A DNA stretch of 64,000 bases. Source: Streptomyces sp. TSRI0107. GTDB lineage: Bacteria > Actinomycetota > Actinomycetes > Streptomycetales > Streptomycetaceae. Below the pieces are notes generated by a model that worked only from the letters and a program-made list of their open reading frames with translations, had not been told where the DNA came from and ran no database searches. Positions within the stretch are counted from its first letter, which is position 1, and the number at the start of each line of letters is the position of its first letter. Both the position numbers and the translations under genes were made by a program. Positions 57,998 through 64,000 of this stretch are shown piece by piece. The DNA lies in assembly GCF_001905845.1 (NCBI RefSeq), contig NZ_LIVZ01000010.1, forward strand, positions 124,001 through 188,000. Reading direction: 5' to 3'.

Positions 57998-60076
57998 ATG
58001 GCAAGGAACAACGGCCGCCGCGTGCGGCACACCGACTTCCTCGACAACGGGATGGTCGCGCAATACACCGGCACCGGTCTCCTGCCCGGCGAGGGCGGCG
58101 GGGGCAGCGTCCGCGGCTACCTGCTGCACCGGGCCAAGCCGCACCTGCCCCCGTGGCTCGCCGTCGGCGCGACCGGCGTGGCCGGTGCGCTGGGCAACTG
58201 GCGGTGGGGCGACAGCGCCGCGGCCGGCGTCGGGCTCACGCTCGCCTCGGTGGCGCTGACCAGCGTCACCTGGTGGGCGGGCAAGTCGACCAGCTCACAG
58301 CGGCGCCTGCACTCCGCCATCACCGTGGCCGCGGGTTCCATGTGGGTGACCGCCGCTTGCCTCGCCGGTCCGACCGCCGGGCCGCTGGACGACCTGTACC
58401 TGATGGGCGGCCCGGTCGTGGCCCTGTCGTGGAACGTGCGGATGGTGCTGCGGCACAACGCCGACCCGTCCGGCGAGGACTCGGACAAGGGCCTGCTGGC
58501 CAAGGTCGGGCTCGCGCGGGCCCAGATCGGGGAGGCGAAGGTGGAGCCGAACCGGGTCACCGCCCCGGTCGCCCTCGCCGCCGGGGAGCAGACCAACGAC
58601 GACATGACCAAGGCACTGGGCAACCTCGCCTCCGCCCTGGACCTGCCGAAGAACGCCGTCCGCTACACCCCCGACCCCGGCTCCAACCGGCGCGGTGAGC
58701 TGGTGATCGTGCCGGAAGACATGCTGGCCGAGGTGGTGGAGTGGGACGGGCCGTCGAACCTCGGGGGTTCGATCGCCGAGCCGCTGGTCATCGGCCGCTA
58801 CGACGACGGCTCCCTGCTGGTGATGTGGCTGCCCGGAGATCCGGAGATCGGCCGCAACTCCACCCACGGACTCATCGCGGGCGGTACCGGCTCCGGCAAG
58901 GGCGACACCGCGCTCAACCTCCTGACCGAGATCCTGTCCCGCCGGGACGTGATCGTGTGGTTCTCCGACCCCAAGGCTTTCCAGGACTTCGCGCCGCTGC
59001 GGCCGGGTCTGGACTGGGCTGCGGAGGGCGGCACGCAGACAGAGGTCATGGTCGCCGCCGTCCAGGAGGTCATCCCCGCCCGCACGCGCTGGCTCGGCGC
59101 CCACGGCTACCGCCAGTGGGTACCGGCTGCGGCCGAGCCGCAGAACGACCCGGAGCACACCTGCCGACCCGACGGCCGGCCGTGCGGCTGCCCCGGCATG
59201 CCGTTCCTGGTCACCTGGTTCGAGGAAGCCGCCAACACCCTCCGCGCGCTCGGGGACGACGCCTTCACCGGCATCGCGCAGGAAGCACGGTCCGCGGGCA
59301 TCTCGCTGATCGTGTCGCTCCAGCGGCCCTCTTACGACCAGATGTCCACCTCCACCCGCGCTTCCCTGCCGTCCGTGATCGCGCTCGGCTGCGACCCGCG
59401 CGACGAAGGGTTCTCGCTGCCGGATGAGGTGCTGGCCGCGGGTGCCCACCCCGGCGCGTGGGGCAACCGCAGGCCCGGCTACTGCTACGTCGTCTCGCCC
59501 GGCATCCCCGAGGACCGCTACGCCTCCCCGGGCCGCACCCGCCGCTTCACGCACCGGGCCGTGCCGGTCATGGAGCTGCTGGCCACCTGGGCACAGCGCA
59601 ACGGCGCCACCGCCGACCCGGTCACCGCCGGGGCCGCCGCGAGCGTCGCCGGCAACGCCTACACCGGCCGCACCGCGCCCGACGGACCGCAGCCGACGGC
59701 GCTCCGGGCCGTCACCGAGGAGGACGACATGAACCACGGCGGGCTGCTGGTCGACCCCGAGGACCAGCACATCGACCCGGAGGCGGACCTGCCCGGGACT
59801 GAGGAAGGCGACGACGCCCCCATCTTCGGCCAGGAGAGCGGCCGCAAGCCGTCCCCGGAGGAAGCGCGGGAGCTATTCGCCCGCGCGCTGGAGGAGTTCG
59901 AGGAGGAAGGCCGCATGGTCGTGGGCCCGAAGGACTTCACCGACTGGTGCGACCGCCACAACCTGTCCCGGTCCTGGGTGTCCAAGCGGCTCAAGGACGC
60001 CGCCCTCGACGGCCGGCTGGAGCCGACGAACACCACCGGCCGGTGGCGCATCGTCCCCGCCCTCACGGCCGCCTGA
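57998..60076 (+). CDS. FtsK/SpoIIIE-type DNA translocase (TraB/TraSA-like)
   Basis: This 692-aa conjugation ATPase moves double-stranded DNA between mycelial cells. It has two membrane helices near residues 50-130, Walker A GGTGSGKGDT near 295-304, FSDPKAFQDFAPLRPGLDWA, the Walker B-like MPFLVTWFEEAANTLRALGD, and the late RRPGYCYVVSPGIPED region. The C-terminus carries a winged helix (DWCDRHNLSRSWVSKRLKDA), where TraB proteins bind their clt repeats. GAGG precedes the ATG. A repeat cluster immediately downstream is a candidate for that recognition site. Confidence 0.92.
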   Translation: MARNNGRRVRHTDFLDNGMVAQYTGTGLLPGEGGGGSVRGYLLHRAKPHLPPWLAVGATGVAGALGNWRWGDSAAAGVGLTLASVALTSVTWWAGKSTSSQRRLHSAITVAAGSMWVTAACLAGPTAGPLDDLYLMGGPVVALSWNVRMVLRHNADPSGEDSDKGLLAKVGLARAQIGEAKVEPNRVTAPVALAAGEQTNDDMTKALGNLASALDLPKNAVRYTPDPGSNRRGELVIVPEDMLAEVVEWDGPSNLGGSIAEPLVIGRYDDGSLLVMWLPGDPEIGRNSTHGLIAGGTGSGKGDTALNLLTEILSRRDVIVWFSDPKAFQDFAPLRPGLDWAAEGGTQTEVMVAAVQEVIPARTRWLGAHGYRQWVPAAAEPQNDPEHTCRPDGRPCGCPGMPFLVTWFEEAANTLRALGDDAFTGIAQEARSAGISLIVSLQRPSYDQMSTSTRASLPSVIALGCDPRDEGFSLPDEVLAAGAHPGAWGNRRPGYCYVVSPGIPEDRYASPGRTRRFTHRAVPVMELLATWAQRNGATADPVTAGAAASVAGNAYTGRTAPDGPQPTALRAVTEEDDMNHGGLLVDPEDQHIDPEADLPGTEEGDDAPIFGQESGRKPSPEEARELFARALEEFEEEGRMVVGPKDFTDWCDRHNLSRSWVSKRLKDAALDGRLEPTNTTGRWRIVPALTAA

Positions 60077-60099
60077 CACCCGTCACATGCGAAGGGCCC

Positions 60100-60186
60100 G
60101 TCACACCCAAAACCCTAGGCAGACGCGGGTGTGACGCGCCCTCACAGCGGCCCGTCACACCCGCGTCACACCCGACCGTCACACCC
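60100..60186. repeat. GTCACACCC repeats downstream of the translocase gene (candidate clt)
   Basis: Direct copies of GTCACACCC lie at 60100, 60154, 60165 and 60178, with one inverted copy GGGTGTGAC at 60127-60135 and a partial GTCACA at 60082. In plasmids such as pSVH1 the TraB translocase binds short repeats in the clt locus next to its gene. The position here is the same. The sequence differs from the known pSVH1 motif, as expected because recognition is specific. The gap 60077-60247 has no gene. Confidence 0.65.
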
Positions 60187-60193
60187 ACCCGCA

Positions 60194-60224
60194 CGGGCCC
60201 GCGCCGCGCACCGGCGCGGGCCCG
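60194..60224. other. GC-rich hairpin beside the repeat cluster
   Basis: CGGGCCCGCGCCG and CGGCGCGGGCCCG are exact 13-base complements around CGCAC. It may terminate the transfer transcript or be part of the clt-like region. Confidence 0.6.
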
Positions 60225-60247
60225 CAGCGCACCCGAGGGAGGCTCTG

Positions 60248-60559
60248 ATGACCCACCGCGACCCGCCGGGGATCATCGCCCCGCACATCCCCGCCGACGC
60301 CTACCGCCGCGCCGAAACCACCGGCGCCCCCGTCGTCATCGTCGTCCACACCACCGACCGCACCGGCCAGCCCCTGCGGCACTACCTGCTCCCGGTCGCC
60401 GTCGCCGGTGCCGGGGCGATCGGCGTGTTCGGTCTCGTGGCCGCTTTCCTCGCGCTGCTCGACTTCGCCGTCCACACCGCCGTCGCCATCGCGGGCGCCG
60501 CCGGGCCGATCGGCGTCGGCGGCATCGGTCTGCGACTCGCCCGCGGCAAGAACACCTAG
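60248..60559 (+). CDS. Small membrane protein of the element (Spd-like)
   Basis: This 103-aa protein has a short soluble start (GIIAPHIPADAYRRAETTGA, VVIVVHTTDRTGQPLRHYLL) and two membrane helices (LPVAVAGAGAIGVFGLVAAF, AVAIAGAAGPIGVGGIGLRL). GAGGGAGG precedes the ATG. It is like other Spd proteins and stands alone between the repeat cluster and a terminator. Function by context only. Confidence 0.7.
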   Translation: MTHRDPPGIIAPHIPADAYRRAETTGAPVVIVVHTTDRTGQPLRHYLLPVAVAGAGAIGVFGLVAAFLALLDFAVHTAVAIAGAAGPIGVGGIGLRLARGKNT

Positions 60560-60566
60560 CTACGCC

Positions 60567-60608
60567 AAGGGCGGCCCCCCTCTCGCCAAAGAACGCGGGG
60601 CCGCCCTT
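60567..60608 (+). terminator. Hairpin terminator before the methyltransferase gene
   Basis: AAGGGCGGCCCC and GGGGCCGCCCTT form a perfect 12-bp stem across an 18-base loop, 7 bases after the previous stop and 39 bases before the next start. It should separate the transfer operon from the replication operon. Confidence 0.75.
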
Positions 60609-60647
60609 GTCCACCTGCCATCAACAGACCTGTGGAGGTCTCCCAGC

Positions 60648-61385
60648 ATGACGCAACCCACCGTCATCCGGCGAGTGCCGGACCCGTTCCGCCCTTTCCG
60701 CGTGCTGGACGCCTACTGCTGTGTCGGCGGTGCCACCAAGGGCATCCAGCGGGCCATCCCCGGCGTGCACGTCACCGGCGTTGACATCCAGGCCCAGCCG
60801 GACTACTGCGGCGACGCCTTCCACCAGGGCGACGCGATCGAGTTCATCCGCGCGCACGGCCACGAATTCGACTTCATCCACGCCTCCCCGCCCTGCCAGG
60901 GAGAAGGCGCCCCCACCAAGGGCACCAACGCGCGCCGCAACGCCGAGATCGGCCGCACCTACCCCCGGCTCATCGCACCGACCCGCGCCGCGCTGGAAGC
61001 CGCCGGACGGCCCTACGTGATCGAGAACGTGGCGGGCTCCGAGGTCCGCAAAGACCTGCGCCTGTGCGGCGAGATGTTCGGCCTCGGCGTGATCATGCAC
61101 CGCTACTTCGAACTCGGCGGTTGGACCACCGTCCAGCCAGCGCACCCCCGACACCGGGGCTACGTGCGTGGCTGGCGCCACGGCGTCTACCGCAACGGCC
61201 CGTACGTCGCCGCGTACGGGGCCGGCGGCGGCAAGGCCACCGTGGAGGAGATCCGCACGGCCAAGGGCATCGACTGGTCGACCGATCACCTCCGCCTGCG
61301 GGAGGCGCTCCCGCCCGCCTACACCCAGTGGATCGCCCGCGCCTTCCTCGCCACCCTCGCGCCGACGCTGGGGGTGGCCGCGTGA
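60648..61385 (+). CDS. C5-cytosine DNA methyltransferase-like protein
   Basis: The 245-aa protein has the Rossmann motif LDAYCCVGGATKGI at the N-terminus, the catalytic PCQ in ASPPCQGEG (Cys83) and the ENV motif near residue 127, as in cytosine-5 methyltransferases. It is short, with a small target-recognition part. It may mark the element's DNA to avoid host restriction. GGAGG lies 9 bases upstream of the ATG at 60648. Its stop overlaps the start of the prim-pol gene (GTGA), making it the first gene of the replication operon. Confidence 0.88.
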   Translation: MTQPTVIRRVPDPFRPFRVLDAYCCVGGATKGIQRAIPGVHVTGVDIQAQPDYCGDAFHQGDAIEFIRAHGHEFDFIHASPPCQGEGAPTKGTNARRNAEIGRTYPRLIAPTRAALEAAGRPYVIENVAGSEVRKDLRLCGEMFGLGVIMHRYFELGGWTTVQPAHPRHRGYVRGWRHGVYRNGPYVAAYGAGGGKATVEEIRTAKGIDWSTDHLRLREALPPAYTQWIARAFLATLAPTLGVAA

Positions 61386-62230
61386 GCACGCTGCCCGAAC
61401 CGCTGCGGATCGCGCTGGAGCTGGCGGCCACGGGTGTGCCGGTGCTGCCCTTGCGTGCGGGGAAGGCGCCGTTCGGCAACTGCCCGCAGTGCGCGCACAA
61501 CGCGTGCGGCGGCCGGCCGAACATGAAGACCGCCGGATCGTGCGACTGCCCCGGCGTCTGCCACGCATGGGCCGCCGCCACCACCGATCCGACCGTTCTC
61601 ACCTCTCCGCTGTGGCTGACCGCGTGGCGGCGGGCCGTCTGCGTCGCCTACCACCCCGGCGCCGCCGGCCTGACCGTGGTCGACCTGGACGACACGGCGG
61701 CCGTCGACTGGGCCCGTACTACCTTGCCCGCCACACTGACCGTGGCGACGACGCGGGGTGAGCACTGGATCTACCGGGGCGCCATGTCGTCGCACAACGC
61801 TGTCCGGCCCGGCGTCGACATCAAGTCGACCATGGCCTACGCCCGCTACCTCGGGCCCGGCACCGGCACCATGACCGACCTGCCGGCCGCCGTGCGCGCG
61901 CTGGCCGTCAGGCAACCCGCACCCGTCCGCCCCGCGCCGCACGCCAGCCCCTTGCCCGCACCATCCGGCGGCGGAGAGTGCCCCCACCGTACGCCCGCCT
62001 TCCTGGAGCGCGGCATCGCGATGGCCGAGCAGCGCATCACCGACGCCCGCAGCCAGGTGCACGCCACCGTCTACCGCACCTTCCTCGCCGTGCTGTCCAC
62101 GCACGGCCGGTGCGGCTGCCTCACCGAGACACACATCACGCGGCTGTTCACCGCCGCGCAGACCAAGGGCGAAACCCTGCGGCACTGCACCGACGCGTGG
62201 ACCAACGCCCGCACCCGGTTGGGACTGTGA
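61382..62230 (+). CDS. Primase-polymerase (prim-pol) domain replication protein
   Basis: This 282-aa protein has the bifunctional prim-pol start (ALELAATGVPVLPLRAGKAP, FGNCPQCAHNACGG), the catalytic GLTVVDLDDTAAVDWA aspartates, and TRGEHWIYRG. Two Cys-rich segments (CPQCAHNACGGRPNMKTAGS, CDCPGVCHAW) may bind zinc. Such proteins act with a helicase-like ATPase as the replication initiator of AICEs of the RepAM class. It overlaps the methyltransferase stop and is followed directly by the ATPase. Confidence 0.88.
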   Translation: MSTLPEPLRIALELAATGVPVLPLRAGKAPFGNCPQCAHNACGGRPNMKTAGSCDCPGVCHAWAAATTDPTVLTSPLWLTAWRRAVCVAYHPGAAGLTVVDLDDTAAVDWARTTLPATLTVATTRGEHWIYRGAMSSHNAVRPGVDIKSTMAYARYLGPGTGTMTDLPAAVRALAVRQPAPVRPAPHASPLPAPSGGGECPHRTPAFLERGIAMAEQRITDARSQVHATVYRTFLAVLSTHGRCGCLTETHITRLFTAAQTKGETLRHCTDAWTNARTRLGL

Positions 62231-62232
62231 CC

Positions 62233-63708
62233 ATGGCCGACGACGAGAAGAACCCGGCCCGCGAGATCATCACCGACTACGCCCAAGCCCACTTCCGGTA
62301 CTTCCGCACCGCCGACGGCACCGTATACGCGCAGCGCAACGGCCACCCCGTGGCCCGCCCAATCCGTTCCCAGGGCACCACCGGAAGCCACCGCCAGGAA
62401 CTCATGGTCGGACTCTTCCGCGACGGACGCGGCGTGTTCAACGGCACCGCCCTCAAGGAGGCGCTGGACTTGATCGAAGCGCTCGCGCTGACCGAGGACG
62501 TGCAGCCCGTCCACATCCGCGTCGCCCCCGGATTCGACGGGGCGACCTGGTTGGACCTGGGGCGCGCCGACGGGCAGTCCGTCCGCATCCACCCCACCGG
62601 CTGGGACATCGCCGTGCCCGACCCCCGTGAGGTGTGCTGGCGGCGCACCCAGCTCACCGGCGAGCTGCCGTTGCCCGCCAAGGACACCGACGGCAAGGGC
62701 ATCGATCTCCTGCTGCGGCTGTGCAACTTCGCCAACGCCGAGACCGAGTGCCTGGCCATCGCCTGGCTCATCGGATGCCTCGGGCCGTCCGTGCCCGTCC
62801 CCGCCCCCTTCCTCACCGGCCCCCAGGGCGCCGGCAAGTCCACCGGCGGGCGCATGCTCGTGCGGATCATCGAGGGCATGAGCGGCGACCTGCGCCGGGC
62901 CCCGAAGGACGAAGAGAACCTGATCGCGGCCGTGGCCGCCGGATGGGTCACGGCCCTGGACAACCTCTCCCACATGACCCCAGACCTCTCGGACGCCATG
63001 TGCTGCATCGTCACCGGCGCCGAGAACGTCAAACGCGCTCTCTTCACCGACGGAGACGTCTTCCGCGCCCGCTACCGCCGCCCCCTGCTCCTGACCGGTA
63101 TCGACGTCGGAGTCATCCGCCCCGACCTCGCCGAACGGCTCCTGCCTCTGCGGCTGGAGCGGCCCAAGGTCCGGCGCACCGAAGCAGAACTGTGGGCGGA
63201 GTACGAGCAGGTTCTGCCGGTCGTTCTCGGGTCTCTCCTTGACCTCACCGTGCAGGTGCGCGCGGCTGAGGCGGAGATCCCGACCGACCTGCGCATGGCC
63301 GACTTCGCGCACCTGTGCGCGCAGCTCGACGCGGCGACCGGGCTCGGAGCGCTCGCCGCCTACCGGGCCAGCCTGGACGACCTCAACGACGACGTCATCG
63401 AAGGCGACCTCCTGGCGCAGACCGTGCTCAAGCACGCCGCCGGCATCGAGCCGGGGACCGAGCAGCGGATGACGTCCGCCGAGTGGCTGCACTGCCTCAG
63501 CGGCCTGTACAGCGGCGAGGACTTCCGCCCCCTGCCCAAGGGCTGGCCCACCACCGGCAAAGTCCTCTCCGACCGCCTCAAGCGGCTCCAGCCCACCCTC
63601 GCCGCCCGAGGTGTGCTCATCGACTGGGGCCGCACCCGAACGGCCCGCTACATCGAGATGACCCGCCCCCCGGCCCCGCCGCCGCACGAGCAGGAACCGG
63701 CGTTCTGA
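62233..63708 (+). CDS. Replication ATPase/helicase-like protein
   Basis: The 491-aa protein has a central P-loop GPQGAGKST (196-204), an acidic Walker B region in AAGWVTALDNLSHMTPDLSD, a sensor in RPLLLTGIDVGVIRPDLAER, and a C-terminal winged-helix-like part. It resembles the ATPase half of prim-pol/helicase initiators split into two genes. The ATG at 62233 has GGGA 8 bases upstream; a GTG at 62227 overlapping the prim-pol stop is possible. It likely unwinds the origin, for which iterons just downstream are a candidate. Confidence 0.82.
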   Translation: MADDEKNPAREIITDYAQAHFRYFRTADGTVYAQRNGHPVARPIRSQGTTGSHRQELMVGLFRDGRGVFNGTALKEALDLIEALALTEDVQPVHIRVAPGFDGATWLDLGRADGQSVRIHPTGWDIAVPDPREVCWRRTQLTGELPLPAKDTDGKGIDLLLRLCNFANAETECLAIAWLIGCLGPSVPVPAPFLTGPQGAGKSTGGRMLVRIIEGMSGDLRRAPKDEENLIAAVAAGWVTALDNLSHMTPDLSDAMCCIVTGAENVKRALFTDGDVFRARYRRPLLLTGIDVGVIRPDLAERLLPLRLERPKVRRTEAELWAEYEQVLPVVLGSLLDLTVQVRAAEAEIPTDLRMADFAHLCAQLDAATGLGALAAYRASLDDLNDDVIEGDLLAQTVLKHAAGIEPGTEQRMTSAEWLHCLSGLYSGEDFRPLPKGWPTTGKVLSDRLKRLQPTLAARGVLIDWGRTRTARYIEMTRPPAPPPHEQEPAF

Positions 63709-63735
63709 CCGGCGCCACCACGCCCGCCCGCACCA

Positions 63736-63772
63736 GCAAGAAGAGCACCCGCGCGGCGCGTGCTCTTCTTGC
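63736..63772 (+). terminator. Hairpin terminator after the replication operon
   Basis: GCAAGAAGAGCAC and GTGCTCTTCTTGC are exact 13-base complements around an 11-base loop, 28 bases after the ATPase stop. The T-rich right arm fits a rho-independent terminator. Confidence 0.85.
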
Positions 63773-63888
63773 CTGTTCGGCGGCGGAGCCGCCCTGCGAT
63801 GGACGCGCCGCGAAGCGGCCCCCTCTTCACGCACTAAGCCGCGCACCACAACAGACACCCCCCTCTTTGTCCGAAGGGGAAAGACGCT

Positions 63889-64000
63889 GCGTCACCTGCG
63901 TCACCCGCGCACGGCAAACGGCTCATGACCTGCCGATACAGCGGTGACGCAGACGGACGGTGGCTGCGTCATCCCGCGTCACCCGCGTCACCCGGTGACG
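63889..64000. repeat. GCGTCACCC iteron cluster at the window edge (candidate origin)
   Basis: Copies of GCGTCACC(C) lie at 63889, 63898, 63976 and 63985, a variant GCGTCATCCC at 63966, and inverted GGTGACGC at 63943-63950 with another beginning at 63994. The last direct copies are spaced nine bases apart and the cluster runs off the window. Located just after the replication genes, it is a likely origin or initiator-binding region. The core GTCAC is shared with the clt-like repeats at 60.1 kb. The remaining sequence from 63709 holds only the terminator. Confidence 0.65.

Larger units (their letters stand above)
49956..64000. mobile_element. Actinomycete integrative and conjugative element (left part)
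   Basis: The element begins at the truncated tRNA-Pro and continues past the window edge. Its contents are cargo genes, a GntR (KorSA-like) repressor operon, small plasmid-spread genes, a TraB/TraSA-type DNA translocase and transfer-locus-like repeats, followed by a methyltransferase, a prim-pol plus ATPase replication pair and origin-like iterons. This module order is that of AICEs such as pSAM2, which also sits in a tRNA-Pro gene. Integrase, excisionase and the rebuilt tRNA are not seen and should lie to the right. Confidence 0.88.

Noticed and set aside
49956..64000. Expectation of an integrase gene beside the left attachment site
   Set aside because: No tyrosine or serine recombinase domain is visible at either end of the visible part; only a short EGAKEGAK-like frame near 50100, too little to call.

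Overview
The window is high-GC actinobacterial DNA and almost certainly from a Streptomyces chromosome. Signs of this are the block purA / kinase / ybaB / recR / ask / asd / SigE-type sigma factor, many GTGA and ATGA start-stop overlaps, a Scr1-type XRE/DUF397 pair, Tat and lipoprotein signals, and rare TTA (bldA-type) codons. Two landscapes are joined at about 49.95 kb: chromosomal DNA on the left, and on the right the first 14 kb of an actinomycete integrative and conjugative element (AICE) that runs off the window.

Left part, 0-31 kb. An ABC-2 exporter is divergent from a GbsR/MarR regulator, with a palindrome between them. Then come a lipid-kinase-like protein with an altered nucleotide motif, purA, a secreted beta-propeller lipoprotein coupled to an ankyrin protein, an HbpS-like secreted protein, and a Tat-exported flavin amine oxidase with a TTA codon. 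They are followed by an aminotransferase/GntR cluster, a DJ-1/MarR pair behind twin operators, a Ser/Thr kinase with a collagen-like Gly-X-Y linker, a SLATT-like membrane protein, ybaB, recR and a DUF5063 gene. An accessory patch follows: a 96-bp MITE, a TauE transporter, Scr1/DUF397, a zinc-ribbon DNA-binding protein, Uma2 and an NB-ARC ATPase with a two-TM partner. Next is the aspartate operon ask-asd (with an in-frame beta-subunit start), then a sigma factor with a membrane partner.

Middle part, 31-50 kb. This holds SURF1, an S9 peptidase, a double TrkA-type channel-like protein, an SDR, a P450-type ferredoxin, a glycosyltransferase coupled to a UTRA-only regulator, and a 1383-aa nSTAND/WD40 signalling protein. 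Next are a luciferase-family oxidoreductase behind a large nested operator and several small genes. One of these is a 53-aa zinc-ribbon protein whose stop codon lies in a second, 188-bp MITE copy. The section ends with a DrrAB-type exporter with a DUF4097 protein, a ribbon-helix-helix protein next to an array of about ten TGGCACC-like repeats, and a CopZ-like gene behind two CsoR-type operators.

Right part, 49.95-64 kb. A tRNA-Pro(GGG) 3' half with its terminator marks the left attachment site. Cargo lies next to it (a DndB-like DGQHR-fold protein and hypothetical genes). A P-loop kinase/GntR (KorSA-like) control operon follows, facing a repeat-rich operator and promoter. A transfer operon of small plasmid-type genes and a TraB/TraSA-type FtsK translocase is next. 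After it come GTCACACCC repeats that could be the transfer locus, a C5 methyltransferase, a prim-pol and an ATPase replication pair. GCGTCACCC iterons at the window edge may be the origin. Excisionase, integrase and the intact tRNA-Pro are expected beyond the right edge.
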